A DNA stretch of 64,000 nt from an uncultured Pseudodesulfovibrio sp. (GCF_963662885.1 NZ_OY760062.1:248001-312000); one strand, 5' to 3'; positions 42,806 to 51,560 are shown, counted from the stretch's first letter. The notes: generated by a model from the letters alone, not told the origin. Translations and numbers: made by a program.

Positions 42806-44443
42806 ATGAGACTCGTTCACCTGCCGGCACTCCTTATCTGCCTGATGCTTCTGGCCGCCTGTTCCGATGGCGGAGGCCCTGCCACGCCTGTTCCGCCGGT
42901 CGATCCGGCCGCGATTCCGGCCACTCCCGAGCAGGGCGGTGCTCTTGTCCAGCCCATGCTCGGCGAACCGAGCAACCTGATTCCCATTCTGGCCACCGAC
43001 TCCGCTTCCCATGAAATCGGCGGCCAGATCTACGTCAGCCTGCTCAAGTACGACAAGGACATCAATCTGGTGCCCTACGCCGCCGAATCCTACGAAGTCT
43101 TGGATGACGGCAAGCTGCTCAAGTTCAAGTTGCGCCAGGACATTTATTGGACCGACGGGGTCCAGCTCACGGCGGACGACGTGGAATTCACCTATCGCGT
43201 GACCATCGACCCCAAGACCCCCACGGCCTATGCGGGGAATTTCAAGCTGGTCAAGGAATTCCGCAAGACCGGCAAGTTCTCCTTCGAGGTCACCTATGAC
43301 AAGCCGTTCGCCAAGGCGCTGGTGTCCTGGGCGACGGACATTCTTCCCAAGCATGTTCTGGAAGGGGAGAATCTCGTCGATACCAAATACAGCCGCGCGC
43401 CGATCGGGGCGGGGCCGTATATGCTCAAGGAGTGGACCGCGGGCAGTCGAATGGTGCTCGAGGCGAACCCGAACTACTTCGAAGGGAAGCCGTACATCGA
43501 CCGTCTCGTCTACCGCATGATCCCCGATATGGGCACCCAGTTTCTGGAACTCAAGGCCGGGAACCTCGACATGATGGGACTCGATCCGCTGCAGTATCTC
43601 TATCAGACCTCGGGGCCGGGTTGGGACGGCAGCTTCCGCAAGTTCGAGTTCCTGTCCTTTGGCTATTCCTTCCTGGGCTTCAATTTCAAGCATCCATTTT
43701 TCCAGGACATACGCGTGCGCCAGGCCATCGACTACGCCATCGACCGGCGGGAGCTGGTCAAAGGCGTGCTTTATGGCTTGGGCGAGGCGGCCAACGGACC
43801 GTACAAACCGGGGACCTGGCAGTACGACGAGGACGTCAAGCCGCGTCCCTTCGACCTTGCCAAGGCCCGAGAGCTGTTGGCCGAGGCCGGCTGGACCGAT
43901 TCCGACGGTGATGGCTGGCTGGACAAGGACGGCAAGCGGTTCGCTTTTTCCATCATCACCAACCAGGGCAATACCCAACGGATCAAGACCGGCGTTATCC
44001 TGCAGCAACGGCTCAAGGATATCGGCATTCAGGTCTCCCTGCGTACGGTGGAGTGGGCCGCGTTCATCAAGGAGTTCATTGACAAGGGGCGTTTCGACGC
44101 TATTATCCTGGGATGGAATATCCTGCAGGACCCTGACATCTACAATGTCTGGCATTCGTCGCAGGCCGTGGACGGCGGGCTCAACTTCATCCGCTACATC
44201 AACCCGGAACTGGACGACCTGCTCGATCGCGGTCGGCATCTGGTCCGGGAAGAGGATCGCAAGCCCATATACGACCGGGTGCAGGAAATCCTGCACGATG
44301 AAGTGCCCTATTGTTTCCTCTACATCCCCATGTCCCTGCCCATCGTTCAGGCCCGGATACAAAATATCAAGGCGGCTCCGGCGGGGATAAGCTACAATTC
44401 CGAAAAGTGGTGGATACCGCGCAGGCTGCAACATCAGCCGTAA
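42806..44443 (+). CDS. peptide/nickel-type ABC substrate-binding lipoprotein (SBP family 5)
   Basis: Extracellular solute-binding protein of family 5 (OppA/DppA-like), 545 residues, lipoprotein signal ending LLAAC (Cys19). Typical stretches are EPSNLIPILATDSASHEIGG, YAAESYEVLDDGKLLKFKLR, YWTDGVQLTADDVEFTY and VRQAIDYAIDRRELVKGVLYG. The ATG at 42806 is chosen so the signal peptide begins properly; AAGGGA is just upstream. No permease or ATPase genes are adjacent, so it is an orphan binding protein. The Rel gene begins 15 nt after its stop. Confidence 0.9.
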   Translation: MRLVHLPALLICLMLLAACSDGGGPATPVPPVDPAAIPATPEQGGALVQPMLGEPSNLIPILATDSASHEIGGQIYVSLLKYDKDINLVPYAAESYEVLDDGKLLKFKLRQDIYWTDGVQLTADDVEFTYRVTIDPKTPTAYAGNFKLVKEFRKTGKFSFEVTYDKPFAKALVSWATDILPKHVLEGENLVDTKYSRAPIGAGPYMLKEWTAGSRMVLEANPNYFEGKPYIDRLVYRMIPDMGTQFLELKAGNLDMMGLDPLQYLYQTSGPGWDGSFRKFEFLSFGYSFLGFNFKHPFFQDIRVRQAIDYAIDRRELVKGVLYGLGEAANGPYKPGTWQYDEDVKPRPFDLAKARELLAEAGWTDSDGDGWLDKDGKRFAFSIITNQGNTQRIKTGVILQQRLKDIGIQVSLRTVEWAAFIKEFIDKGRFDAIILGWNILQDPDIYNVWHSSQAVDGGLNFIRYINPELDDLLDRGRHLVREEDRKPIYDRVQEILHDEVPYCFLYIPMSLPIVQARIQNIKAAPAGISYNSEKWWIPRRLQHQP

Positions 44444-44458
44444 GACGGACGGACATAC

Positions 44459-46663
44459 ATGATTCGCATTAATGAAATCACCGACAAGGTGGCCTCGTAT
44501 ATCAAGGAACCCGATCTGGATCTGATCCAGCGGGCCTACGTCTTTTCCGCCCAGGCCCACGACGGCGTGGTCCGGCGTTCCGGCGAGCCGTACATCTCCC
44601 ACCCCATGAACGTGGCCTTTCTGCTGGCCGACATGCAGCTGGACGAGGCCACCGTGGCCGCCGGGCTGTTGCATGACACGGTCGAGGATACGGACACTAC
44701 CGTGGACGAGATCGAGGATCTGTTCGGCTCGGACGTGGCCGACATCGTGGACGGGGTGACCAAGATCAGCAAGATGGACTTCGAGTCCAAGGCCGTTCAG
44801 CAGGCAGAGAACATCCGCAAGCTCATCCTGGCCATGGCCGAGGATATTCGCGTGCTCATGGTCAAGCTGGCCGACCGGCTGCACAACATGCGCACCCTCA
44901 AGTACATGAAGCCGGTCAAGCGACGGCTTATCGCCCAGGAGACACAGGACATATACGCGCCTCTGGCGAACCGGCTGGGCCTGCACCGGATCAAGACCGA
45001 ACTGGAGGATCTCTGTCTCCAATACCTCAAGCCGGACGTGTTTGCGCAACTCTCCGATGCAGTGCATGAGCACCGGGCCGCTGGCGAGCCGTATATCGAC
45101 AAGGTTATCGAGCTGATCTCGGACATGCTCAAGTCGAACAAGATCAAAGGCAGGGTCTTCGGTCGGACCAAGCATCTGCACTCCATTCAGGTCAAGATGG
45201 AGCAGCAGGGGCTGACGTTCGACGAGATCTACGACCTCATCGCGTTCCGCGTCATCGTCAATTCGCTCAAGGACTGTTACGCCGTGCTCGGCCTGATACA
45301 CGCGGCCTGGCGGCCCGTGCCCGGCCGGTTCAAGGACTATATTTCCATCCCCAAGGCGAACATGTACCAGTCCCTGCACACTACTGTCATGGGGCCGGAA
45401 GGCGAGCGAATCGAGATACAGATCCGCACCGAGGAGATGCACCGCATCGCCGAAAACGGTGTTGCCGCCCACTGGCAGTACAAGGAAGTGGGCAAGGGGG
45501 CCAAGCGAGGCAGGACCGCGGGAAGACGCGATGCCGAGCGGTACACCTGGCTCAAGCAGATCATGGATTGGCAGCGTGAGCTGTCCGACCCGCGTGAGTT
45601 CATGTCCTCCCTGCGTCTGGAGATGTTCCAGGAAGAGGTCTACGTGTTCACGCCCAACGGCGACATCAAGGAGTTGCCGGACGGGGCCACGCCCGTGGAC
45701 TTTGCCTACGCCATTCACTCCGAGGTCGGCGACATCTGCGCCGGAGCCAAGGTCAACGGACGTATCGTTCCTCTGCAATACCGGCTGCAGAATGGCGACT
45801 CGGTGGAGATCATCACCGACAAGAACCGCGTACCCAGCCGTGACTGGCTGAAGTTCGTCAAGACCGCCAAGGCCCGGACGCGGATCAAGCACTACATCCG
45901 CACGGTCGAGAAGGAACGGGCAATCAACCTGGCCAAGGAGATGCTCGAGAAGGAAGGCCGCCGTGTGGGTATCAACGTCCAAAAGGCCATCAAGGACGGT
46001 GAACTGACCAGGCTGGCCGCCGAATTCAATTGCGGCAGCCTGGACGAACTGCTGACCCAGATCGGCTTCTCGCGCTATACCCCGCGCAAGGTCATCAAGC
46101 GTTTGTATGCGGTCCTGCATGGCGAGACCCTGGACGAGCGCAAGGTCAGGGAGAAGGGGGAGCTGCCCGAACCCGAAGAGGAAACGGTTGTCGCGTCGCC
46201 CGTCGAGATCGGCAAGAAGCCCAAGGCCGACGGCCTGCAGATTTCCGGTGTGGACAATGTGCTCGTGCGTTTCGCCAGTTGCTGCAACCCGCTGCCCGGA
46301 GAGCCGATCATCGGCTACATCACCCGTGGTCGCGGCGTGACCGTGCATCGCATCGACTGTCCGAACGTCGGCAATTTCGAGGACGAACGTCTCATCCAGG
46401 TCAGCTGGGAAGGCGTGGAGGAGAAGCCGTATCCGGCCAAGGTCAAGATCAAGTGTCTGAACAAGCCCGGCATGCTCGGCCGTATCTGCAACATGCTCGC
46501 GGATATGGATGTGAACATTGATTCCGGCAACTTCGAGTCCAAGGTGGACGGCACCTCGCTGCTCAATTTCACCGTGGAAGTCAAAGACCTGGATCAGCTC
46601 TATTCGGCGCTGGCCGAGGTCAAGAAGCTCCAGGCGGTCAAGGAGGCCATCCGCGTCTCGTAG
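44459..46663 (+). CDS. relA/spoT: bifunctional (p)ppGpp synthetase/hydrolase (Rel family)
   Basis: Stringent-response enzyme of 734 residues. The HD hydrolase domain (about 25-150) is intact, with SHPMNVAFLLADM and LLHDTVEDTDTTVDEIEDLF. The synthetase domain (about 230-345) has FKDYISIPKANMYQSLHTTV and IEIQIRTEEMHRIAE. TGS (about 395-450, VFTPNGDIKELPDGATPVDF) and a C-terminal ACT domain (VNIDSGNFESKVDGT) follow. Because the HD motif is complete it is probably bifunctional. It lies 15 nt after the peptide-binding lipoprotein gene and ends at a bidirectional terminator. Confidence 0.94.
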   Translation: MIRINEITDKVASYIKEPDLDLIQRAYVFSAQAHDGVVRRSGEPYISHPMNVAFLLADMQLDEATVAAGLLHDTVEDTDTTVDEIEDLFGSDVADIVDGVTKISKMDFESKAVQQAENIRKLILAMAEDIRVLMVKLADRLHNMRTLKYMKPVKRRLIAQETQDIYAPLANRLGLHRIKTELEDLCLQYLKPDVFAQLSDAVHEHRAAGEPYIDKVIELISDMLKSNKIKGRVFGRTKHLHSIQVKMEQQGLTFDEIYDLIAFRVIVNSLKDCYAVLGLIHAAWRPVPGRFKDYISIPKANMYQSLHTTVMGPEGERIEIQIRTEEMHRIAENGVAAHWQYKEVGKGAKRGRTAGRRDAERYTWLKQIMDWQRELSDPREFMSSLRLEMFQEEVYVFTPNGDIKELPDGATPVDFAYAIHSEVGDICAGAKVNGRIVPLQYRLQNGDSVEIITDKNRVPSRDWLKFVKTAKARTRIKHYIRTVEKERAINLAKEMLEKEGRRVGINVQKAIKDGELTRLAAEFNCGSLDELLTQIGFSRYTPRKVIKRLYAVLHGETLDERKVREKGELPEPEEETVVASPVEIGKKPKADGLQISGVDNVLVRFASCCNPLPGEPIIGYITRGRGVTVHRIDCPNVGNFEDERLIQVSWEGVEEKPYPAKVKIKCLNKPGMLGRICNMLADMDVNIDSGNFESKVDGTSLLNFTVEVKDLDQLYSALAEVKKLQAVKEAIRVS

Positions 46664-46686
46664 CCGAAACAATCTGATACACAACA

Positions 46687-46717
46687 AAAGGCCCGCTCTT
46701 GAGCGGGCCTTTTTCTT
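46687..46717. terminator. bidirectional terminator between rel and the small secreted protein gene
   Basis: A 12-bp stem AAAGGCCCGCTC/GAGCGGGCCTTT (46687-46712) with A residues on its left flank and T residues on its right. It can end both the plus-strand rel message and the converging minus-strand transcript. Confidence 0.9.
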
Positions 46718-46735
46718 TGGTTCAGAGACCGACGG

Positions 46736-47077
46736 TTAATCTGTTGTCCGGATGCTGATCGTGAATTCCTGGACCGAGCTACGGGTGGTGACGTGTTGCC
46801 TGACTACCACAGGGCGGCGGTGGACCGGAGCACAGCGTTGGGCCACATATACCCGGTGATGGTGCCGTTGCCCGTATCGAAGGCCGGGGCGGTATTCCTG
46901 ATGCGCAGAGTGCCGCGCGGTCTTGTGTCCCCAGTCCTGTCCCTGGGCCACGGTTCGGTGTGTGGCCATGTGCTTTGCCTGGCCCGGGGGGATACGGTGG
47001 TTGTCGGAACCTGCCCATGCCGAGGCGGAAAGGGTGAGCAGACAAAGGGTCACGGTGATGATGAGAAGGCGTCGCAT
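46736..47077 (-). CDS. small secreted His/Arg-rich protein
   Basis: A 113-residue protein with a clear Sec signal (MRRLLIITVTLCLLTLSASA, cleaved after about 22) and a short mature part rich in His, Arg and Gln (YGQRHHHRVYVAQR). AGGAGA precedes the ATG at 47077. I do not recognise a family; histidine clusters suggest metal binding. Directly upstream is a sigma-54-type promoter matching the one before the cytochrome c3 gene 600 bp away, so the two are probably co-regulated. Confidence 0.7.
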   Translation of the reverse strand: MRRLLIITVTLCLLTLSASAWAGSDNHRIPPGQAKHMATHRTVAQGQDWGHKTARHSAHQEYRPGLRYGQRHHHRVYVAQRCAPVHRRPVVVRQHVTTRSSVQEFTISIRTTD

Positions 47078-47116
47078 ACTGTCTCCTGGTGTTGCGGGTT
47101 GCGTCGTTAGACATAT

Positions 47117-47133
47117 CGCAAGGTGCATGCCAA
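47117..47133 (-). promoter_or_regulatory. sigma-54-type promoter of the small secreted protein gene
   Basis: On the minus strand TTGGCATGCACCTTGCG gives TGGCAT-N5-TTGC, with the -24 GG and -12 GC correctly spaced. The -12 box lies about 40 nt before the ATG at 47077. Flanking ATAT and AAATTTAA tracts are shared with the cytochrome c3 promoter. Confidence 0.8.
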
Positions 47134-47255
47134 ATTTAACATGCTGAATTTATGTGTTTTTATTCTTACTCTCGCATGGGGTGAGCGCAGTGTTTGCGCA
47201 CGCTCGTGTCATGGGTGAACGGTTCATGCGCCCAATGTTTGATGGAAGGATACGT

Positions 47256-47285
47256 GAAGACCCCGCCTGGCGGGGCGGGGTCTTC
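47256..47285 (-). terminator. strong hairpin after the cytochrome c3 gene
   Basis: A perfect 12-bp stem (47256-47267 with 47274-47285) lies about 35 nt past the stop of the minus-strand cytochrome gene. No T run follows, so it may be a 3' stabiliser rather than a simple terminator. Confidence 0.55.
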
Positions 47286-47319
47286 GGCTTTGGGAGGATG
47301 TGGGGGATGATCGTATGGC

Positions 47320-47712
47320 TTACTTTTCGTGGCACTGGCCGCAGCTCACCGGGACCGCCTTGCCCGCCTTCTTCAGGGGCTTGTGGCAGCCGACACAGCT
47401 GCGGTCGGTGTTCTTGGCGTGGAAGGCGGAGTAGAAGGCGTTCTCGCCCTTCTTGCCGGGCTGGTCGTGGCAGCCGGGAGCCGCACAGCTCTGGATATCG
47501 GACTTGCCGTCCCAGGTGTGGTGGCAGGTTACGCACTGAACATCGACCGCGCTGTGCTGCGCGTGGGAAAAATCGACCATGGCCTTGCTCGCCTTCATCC
47601 CTTCTGGCGGGCCGAGCTTGAGATCGCCGGGCGCCTGCGGGGCGGCCGTAGCCAGGCTCGCGCCTAAAAGCAGCGCACACAGGGACAAGGTGACGGTCAA
47701 AAAGCGGGACAT
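47320..47712 (-). CDS. tetraheme cytochrome c3
   Basis: Periplasmic class I cytochrome c3, 130 residues including a Sec signal cleaved near residue 23 (ATA-APQAPG). Four heme sites are visible: CVTCH, CAAPGCH (CX4CH), CVGCH and CGQCH, with FSHAQHSAVDVQCVTCHH supplying sixth-ligand histidines. It accepts electrons from periplasmic hydrogenases and formate dehydrogenases and is the known donor to the Qrc complex encoded at the start of this window. The ATG at 47712 is chosen because it begins the signal peptide behind a GGAGG-like site and 30-40 nt below a sigma-54-type promoter. Confidence 0.93.
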   Translation of the reverse strand: MSRFLTVTLSLCALLLGASLATAAPQAPGDLKLGPPEGMKASKAMVDFSHAQHSAVDVQCVTCHHTWDGKSDIQSCAAPGCHDQPGKKGENAFYSAFHAKNTDRSCVGCHKPLKKAGKAVPVSCGQCHEK

Positions 47713-47753
47713 GCGAACCTCCAGCGGTTGTTGTTGAATGTCGCAGGAAATAT

Positions 47754-47770
47754 CGCAATGGACGTGCCAA
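47754..47770 (-). promoter_or_regulatory. sigma-54-type promoter of the cytochrome c3 gene
   Basis: On the minus strand TTGGCACGTCCATTGCG matches the consensus TGGCAC-N5-TTGC exactly. Transcription would start about 30 nt before the ATG at 47712. A sigma-54 promoter requires an enhancer-binding activator, not seen within this window. Confidence 0.87.
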
Positions 47771-47900
47771 ATTAAATTATCAATTAAATATGCAGGTTGA
47801 ATGTTGCTGCAATACCGTTGAGTACCCTTTTTGCGCGTCTCTGCGCAGATCGTCGGATAGGGATCTTTTGGCGAATGGGGATCGGGGGGGAGAATCCTGG

Positions 47901-47937
47901 AAACAAAAAAGGGGGAGCGCGTCAACGCTCCCCCTTT
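47901..47937 (-). terminator. terminator after the fused-permease ABC operon
   Basis: Stem of 12 bp (47908-47919 with 47926-47937). On the minus strand it is followed by TTTTTTGTTT. It lies just past the stop of the permease gene at 47959. Confidence 0.9.
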
Positions 47938-47958
47938 CACTTGATTTGATCGGCCCGG

Positions 47959-49722
47959 CTACATTTCGATGCGCACGGACTCGGGGCTGAGTTTGCGTTC
48001 CAGCCGCTTGGCGTACAGGCTCATGAAGTAGCTGAACACGAAGTAGAGTGCGGCCACGGTGGTGTAGATCTCGAACGGGTGGACCATGATCCGGTTGTTG
48101 ATGGCGTAGGCCGCGCGGGTCAGCTCCATGACACCGATGATGTAGGCCAGCGAGGTGTCCTTGAAGTCGGCGATGAACATGCCGACCAGGGCGGGGAGCA
48201 TCTGCTTCAGCGCCTGGGGCAGGACGATTTTTCGCATGGTCTGGAAGTAGGTCAGGCCGGATGCCTTGGCCGCCTCCACTTGGCCCGGAGGAATGTTCTC
48301 GATGCCGCCGCGCACGGTTTCGGCGATGTACGCCCCGAAGAAGAAGGTCAGGGCGATGGTGGCCGCCCAAAAGGCGTCCAGGTCCACTTTGAAGACGACC
48401 GGAAGGATGGCCTGATAGAACCACAGGATGACCAGGATAAGCGGAATGCCCCGGATGATTTCGATGTACAGCAGGCTCGGGATGCGGAAGACACGGTTCT
48501 TGGCAGTGCGGCCCATCCCGAGGATAAGCCCGATAAAGAAGCTTCCGATGATGGATATGGCTGCCATGAGCAGGGAACCGGCCAGACCGCCCAAACCATA
48601 GTAGAACTCGGTTTCGTCGCCGTCAGGGAAGCGCCAGATGAGCAGGGTCTTGAAGTTGGCCCCGATGATGTCCCATTTGAAATGGATCAAGGCCATGACC
48701 ACAAGGTAGAGGACATAGATCAGGGCCGCCACGAACAGCAGCTTGAGCCCCTGGACGATCTGTTTGGCGACCAGTCGCAGAGTCCGCTTGAAGGGGGAAA
48801 CCGTCCGCTGATCCGGGCTTTTGCGGAAATACCAGAAGACGTATTCCAGCTTGCGGCCCAAAAAGTCGAAGGGCCAGAAAATGATGTCTGCCACCCGGCG
48901 CAGGGGGGTGACCCTGTCGCGGGGCATGATCTTGAGGCGTTCGTTGACGATGTACATGACCCCGGCAATGATCAGGGAAAGGCTCAGATAGACCAGAGTG
49001 GCCACGCTAAAGGCCTCGAAGGTCCGGTAGGTCAGGGAGTAGACTTCGGTCATGGACCAGCACAACTCGGACACACCGATGGTCATGGCCAGGGAGGTGT
49101 TCTTCATGTTGTTGAGGAACTCGCTGCCCAGCGGCGGAATGATCTCCCGGAAGGCCAGGGGCAGGATGACCTTGCGCAGGGTCTGCGGGAAGGTCAGGCC
49201 CGAGGAGTAGGATGCCTCGAGCAGTCCCTTGGGAATGGACTGGATACCCGCTCGGATGATCTCGGCCATGAACGCGCCGGTGAAGATACCGCAGCCCACC
49301 GTTGCGCACCAGAACTCGAAATGCATGTCGAACAGCTTGAAGCGGATCTCTTCGGGAAATGCGTAGGGCAGAGCGAAGTTCCAGAAAAAGAGCTGGATGA
49401 GCAGCGGAGTGTTGCGGAACAGCTCAACATAGCTGGTGGCGAACCAGTAGACCGGCTTGAACTTGGACAGGCGCGCCAGACCGAAGATCGTACCCACGAC
49501 AAGGGCGATGATCGAGGAGTAGAGCGTGATGGTCAGGGTGGTGTTCAGCCCCTTGAGCATCAACAGGCCCATGTGCCCGTATTGGCCTTCGTGCGTGAAG
49601 ACGGCCCAGTCGAAATCGTATTTGAATTCGAACAGGAAGGCGAAATAGTAGACCACCAGGGCGGCCATCCCCAGGAGGGTTATGTTCTGGACCGAGGATT
49701 TTTGGAAATACCGTTTTAACAT
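47959..49722 (-). CDS. tandem-fused polar amino acid ABC permease
   Basis: A 587-residue membrane protein containing two HisM/GltJ-type permeases in one chain. The first domain (about 50-270) has the EAA loop EIIRAGIQSIPKGLLEASYS and the second (about 375-575) ETVRGGIENIPPGQVEAAKA, each followed by the usual LPLAFRE/LPQALKQ. A linker of roughly 100 residues, including a charged segment and an extra hydrophobic stretch, joins them. In the other ABC operon of the window the two are separate genes of about 250 and 238 residues. No frameshift or internal start is apparent, so a real fusion is likely. It follows the binding protein gene after an attenuator hairpin. Confidence 0.9.
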   Translation of the reverse strand: MLKRYFQKSSVQNITLLGMAALVVYYFAFLFEFKYDFDWAVFTHEGQYGHMGLLMLKGLNTTLTITLYSSIIALVVGTIFGLARLSKFKPVYWFATSYVELFRNTPLLIQLFFWNFALPYAFPEEIRFKLFDMHFEFWCATVGCGIFTGAFMAEIIRAGIQSIPKGLLEASYSSGLTFPQTLRKVILPLAFREIIPPLGSEFLNNMKNTSLAMTIGVSELCWSMTEVYSLTYRTFEAFSVATLVYLSLSLIIAGVMYIVNERLKIMPRDRVTPLRRVADIIFWPFDFLGRKLEYVFWYFRKSPDQRTVSPFKRTLRLVAKQIVQGLKLLFVAALIYVLYLVVMALIHFKWDIIGANFKTLLIWRFPDGDETEFYYGLGGLAGSLLMAAISIIGSFFIGLILGMGRTAKNRVFRIPSLLYIEIIRGIPLILVILWFYQAILPVVFKVDLDAFWAATIALTFFFGAYIAETVRGGIENIPPGQVEAAKASGLTYFQTMRKIVLPQALKQMLPALVGMFIADFKDTSLAYIIGVMELTRAAYAINNRIMVHPFEIYTTVAALYFVFSYFMSLYAKRLERKLSPESVRIEM

Positions 49723-49741
49723 CGTGCTCTTTTAAGGAAGA

Positions 49742-49770
49742 GGGTCCCGGAGCGTGAAGCTCCGGGACCC
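49742..49770 (-). terminator. intra-operon hairpin between binding protein and fused permease
   Basis: A perfect 12-bp stem GGGTCCCGGAGC/GCTCCGGGACCC around GTGAA, sitting between the binding protein stop (49795) and permease start (49722). The T tract is weak, so partial termination or 3' protection is likelier than full stop. Confidence 0.75.
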
Positions 49771-49794
49771 GTTTGCATACTTCGGGGAAGGGGC

Positions 49795-50619
49795 CTACGG
49801 CCACATCTCGATCTTGGAGGTCAGCGGGAACGGGTAGTCGGAATCCGGGCCGAACCACTTGTCGTAGATCTTCTTGTAGGTGCCGTCCTTCCAGATGTCC
49901 TGGAGGGTGAAGTTGATGGCGTCACGCCATGCGGAGTCGTCCTGGGGCAGGCCGATGCCGTAAGGCTCGTCGGAGATGAAGTCACCGACCAGTTCGAACT
50001 TGCCGGGCACCTTGGCGGCGTAACCGAGCAGCAGGGTGGAGTCGGTGGAAATGGCCTGCACGCGGCCGGAGTTCAGGGCCTCGAACATGGCGACTTCGCC
50101 GTCATAACCGGTGACCTGCGGGTTGGGGTTGCCCAGCTCCTGCAGGTAGGCCTTGGCGTTGATGATGGAGGTCGTGCCCTGCATGGAGCCGATCTTCATG
50201 TTGGCCAGGTCCTTGACGTCCTTGACAGCACCCTTCCGGGCCAGGAACTTCTGGCCGTCGAAGAAGTAGGTGATGGAGAAGTCGATCTTCTCGTCGCGCA
50301 CGCGCTTGTGGGTCATGTTGGACAGGACCATGTCGACCTTGGGCGGGTTGGTCTGAACGAAGGAAATACGGGTGTTGTTGTTGACCACGACCTTTTCGAG
50401 CTTGCAGCCGAGGCGCTTGGCGATCTCGGTGGCCATGTCGACGTCGAAGCCGACCCACTCGTTCTTGTCGTTGATGAAGCCGAACGGGATGCCCTGGTTG
50501 GACAGGCCGGCCTTGATGACCTTGGTGGACATGACGCGGTCGTAGGTGGGACCGGCGAACGCAACGGAAGCGGCCAGGACCAGCAGTGCGGCCATGGCGG
50601 TGATTTTGAGAACTCTCAT
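49795..50619 (-). CDS. polar amino acid ABC transporter substrate-binding protein (second system)
   Basis: SBP_bac_3-type periplasmic protein, 274 residues, Sec signal ending AFA near residue 22. It contains GFDVDMATEIAKRLGCKLE and MTHKRVRDEKIDFSITYFFD, closely parallel to the protein at 7201-8007, so both probably bind similar amino acids. The ligand is not decidable. CCAGGAGAGG precedes the ATG. Hairpins lie on both sides within the operon, setting its message apart from ATPase and permease. Confidence 0.92.
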   Translation of the reverse strand: MRVLKITAMAALLVLAASVAFAGPTYDRVMSTKVIKAGLSNQGIPFGFINDKNEWVGFDVDMATEIAKRLGCKLEKVVVNNNTRISFVQTNPPKVDMVLSNMTHKRVRDEKIDFSITYFFDGQKFLARKGAVKDVKDLANMKIGSMQGTTSIINAKAYLQELGNPNPQVTGYDGEVAMFEALNSGRVQAISTDSTLLLGYAAKVPGKFELVGDFISDEPYGIGLPQDDSAWRDAINFTLQDIWKDGTYKKIYDKWFGPDSDYPFPLTSKIEMWP

Positions 50620-50646
50620 TTACCTCTCCTGGTTGATGAGTCGTAT

Positions 50647-50683
50647 GAAAAAGCCCTTGTCGGACACCGTGTCCGGCAAGGGC
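50647..50683 (-). terminator. intra-operon terminator-like hairpin between ATPase and binding protein
   Basis: 15-bp arms (50653-50667 with 50669-50683) with one G-U pair. On the minus strand they are followed by TTTTTC. Placed after the ATPase stop and before the binding protein start, it could cut off ATPase-initiated transcripts, implying a second promoter or read-through for the binding protein. Confidence 0.75.
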
Positions 50684-50692
50684 ATAAATCCT

Positions 50693-51421
50693 TTAGTGGC
50701 TGAGAATCTTGCTGAGAAAGTCTTTGGTCCGATCGGATTGGGGATTGTTGAAGAATTCCTCAGGCGTGTTTTCCTCGATCAGATACCCGTCGTCCATGAA
50801 GATCACCCGGTCTGCCACTTCCCGCGCAAATCCCATCTCGTGGGTCACGCAGACCATGGTCATGCCTTCGCGGGCCAGGGACTTCATGACGTCCAGAACC
50901 TCGTTGATCATCTCCGGGTCGAGCGCGGACGTGGGCTCGTCAAAGAGCATGATCTTGGGCTGCATGGCCAAACCACGGGCGATGGCCACACGCTGCTGCT
51001 GACCGCCGGACAGCTGGGACGGGTAGGCCCCGGCCTTGTCCGGGATGCCGACCTTGCCGAGCAGCTCCATGCCGATGGCCGTGGCATCCCCCCGGCTCAT
51101 GCCGCGAACGAGCGTCGGCGCCAGGGTGATGTTGTCCATGACAGTCATGTGCGGGTAGAGATTGAACTGCTGGAAGACGAAGCCGACCTCGGCGCGCAGC
51201 AGCGTCATGTTGGTGCGCGAATCCGAGACGTTCATGCCGTCGACCAGAATATCGCCTTCCTGGATGGGCTCCAGGCGATTGATGCAGCGGATCATGGTGG
51301 ATTTGCCGGAGCCGGAAGGTCCGCAAACAACCACCACTTCACCTTTGGCGATATTGAGATTGATGTTCTTGAGGACCTGAAAGTCCCCGTACCACTTGTT
51401 GACGCCGTTGAAAGAAATCAC
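50693..51421 (-). CDS. polar amino acid ABC transporter ATP-binding protein (second system)
   Basis: GlnQ-type ATPase of 242 residues, paralogue of the protein at 6434-7162. Walker A GPSGSGKST, signature LSGGQQQR, Walker B IMLFDEPTSALD and CVTHEMGF are intact. The GTG at 51421 (ISFNGVNKWYGDF) is chosen because GGAG lies 7 nt upstream and the N-terminus then aligns with the paralogue; further upstream the frame codes for non-family sequence. It is the first gene of the operon ATPase, binding protein, fused permease. Confidence 0.92.
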   Translation of the reverse strand: MISFNGVNKWYGDFQVLKNINLNIAKGEVVVVCGPSGSGKSTMIRCINRLEPIQEGDILVDGMNVSDSRTNMTLLRAEVGFVFQQFNLYPHMTVMDNITLAPTLVRGMSRGDATAIGMELLGKVGIPDKAGAYPSQLSGGQQQRVAIARGLAMQPKIMLFDEPTSALDPEMINEVLDVMKSLAREGMTMVCVTHEMGFAREVADRVIFMDDGYLIEENTPEEFFNNPQSDRTKDFLSKILSH

Positions 51422-51560
51422 TGCAAACTCCGAAATAAAAATGGGCAAAAGCCAAGAGGATTTTCTAGCAGGGAAACGGCTGTAAAGCAATCAAAATTCT
51501 GCGCCCGGCCAATGGTGCTGAACCTTGTTCTGCCTTCTTGCCGGGGTAAAGAACGCAATC

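Noticed and set aside
42752..46687. 1311-codon open frame on the minus strand opposite the peptide-binding and rel genes
   Set aside because: It mirrors two well-recognised plus-strand genes, has no family motifs and is rich in Gly, His, Leu and Asp as expected from antisense GC-rich codons.
48700..48960. Frameshift or misassembly joining two permease genes
   Set aside because: The frame is continuous, the linker has plausible amphipathic and hydrophobic sequence, and codon use is even throughout; still listed as something to verify.
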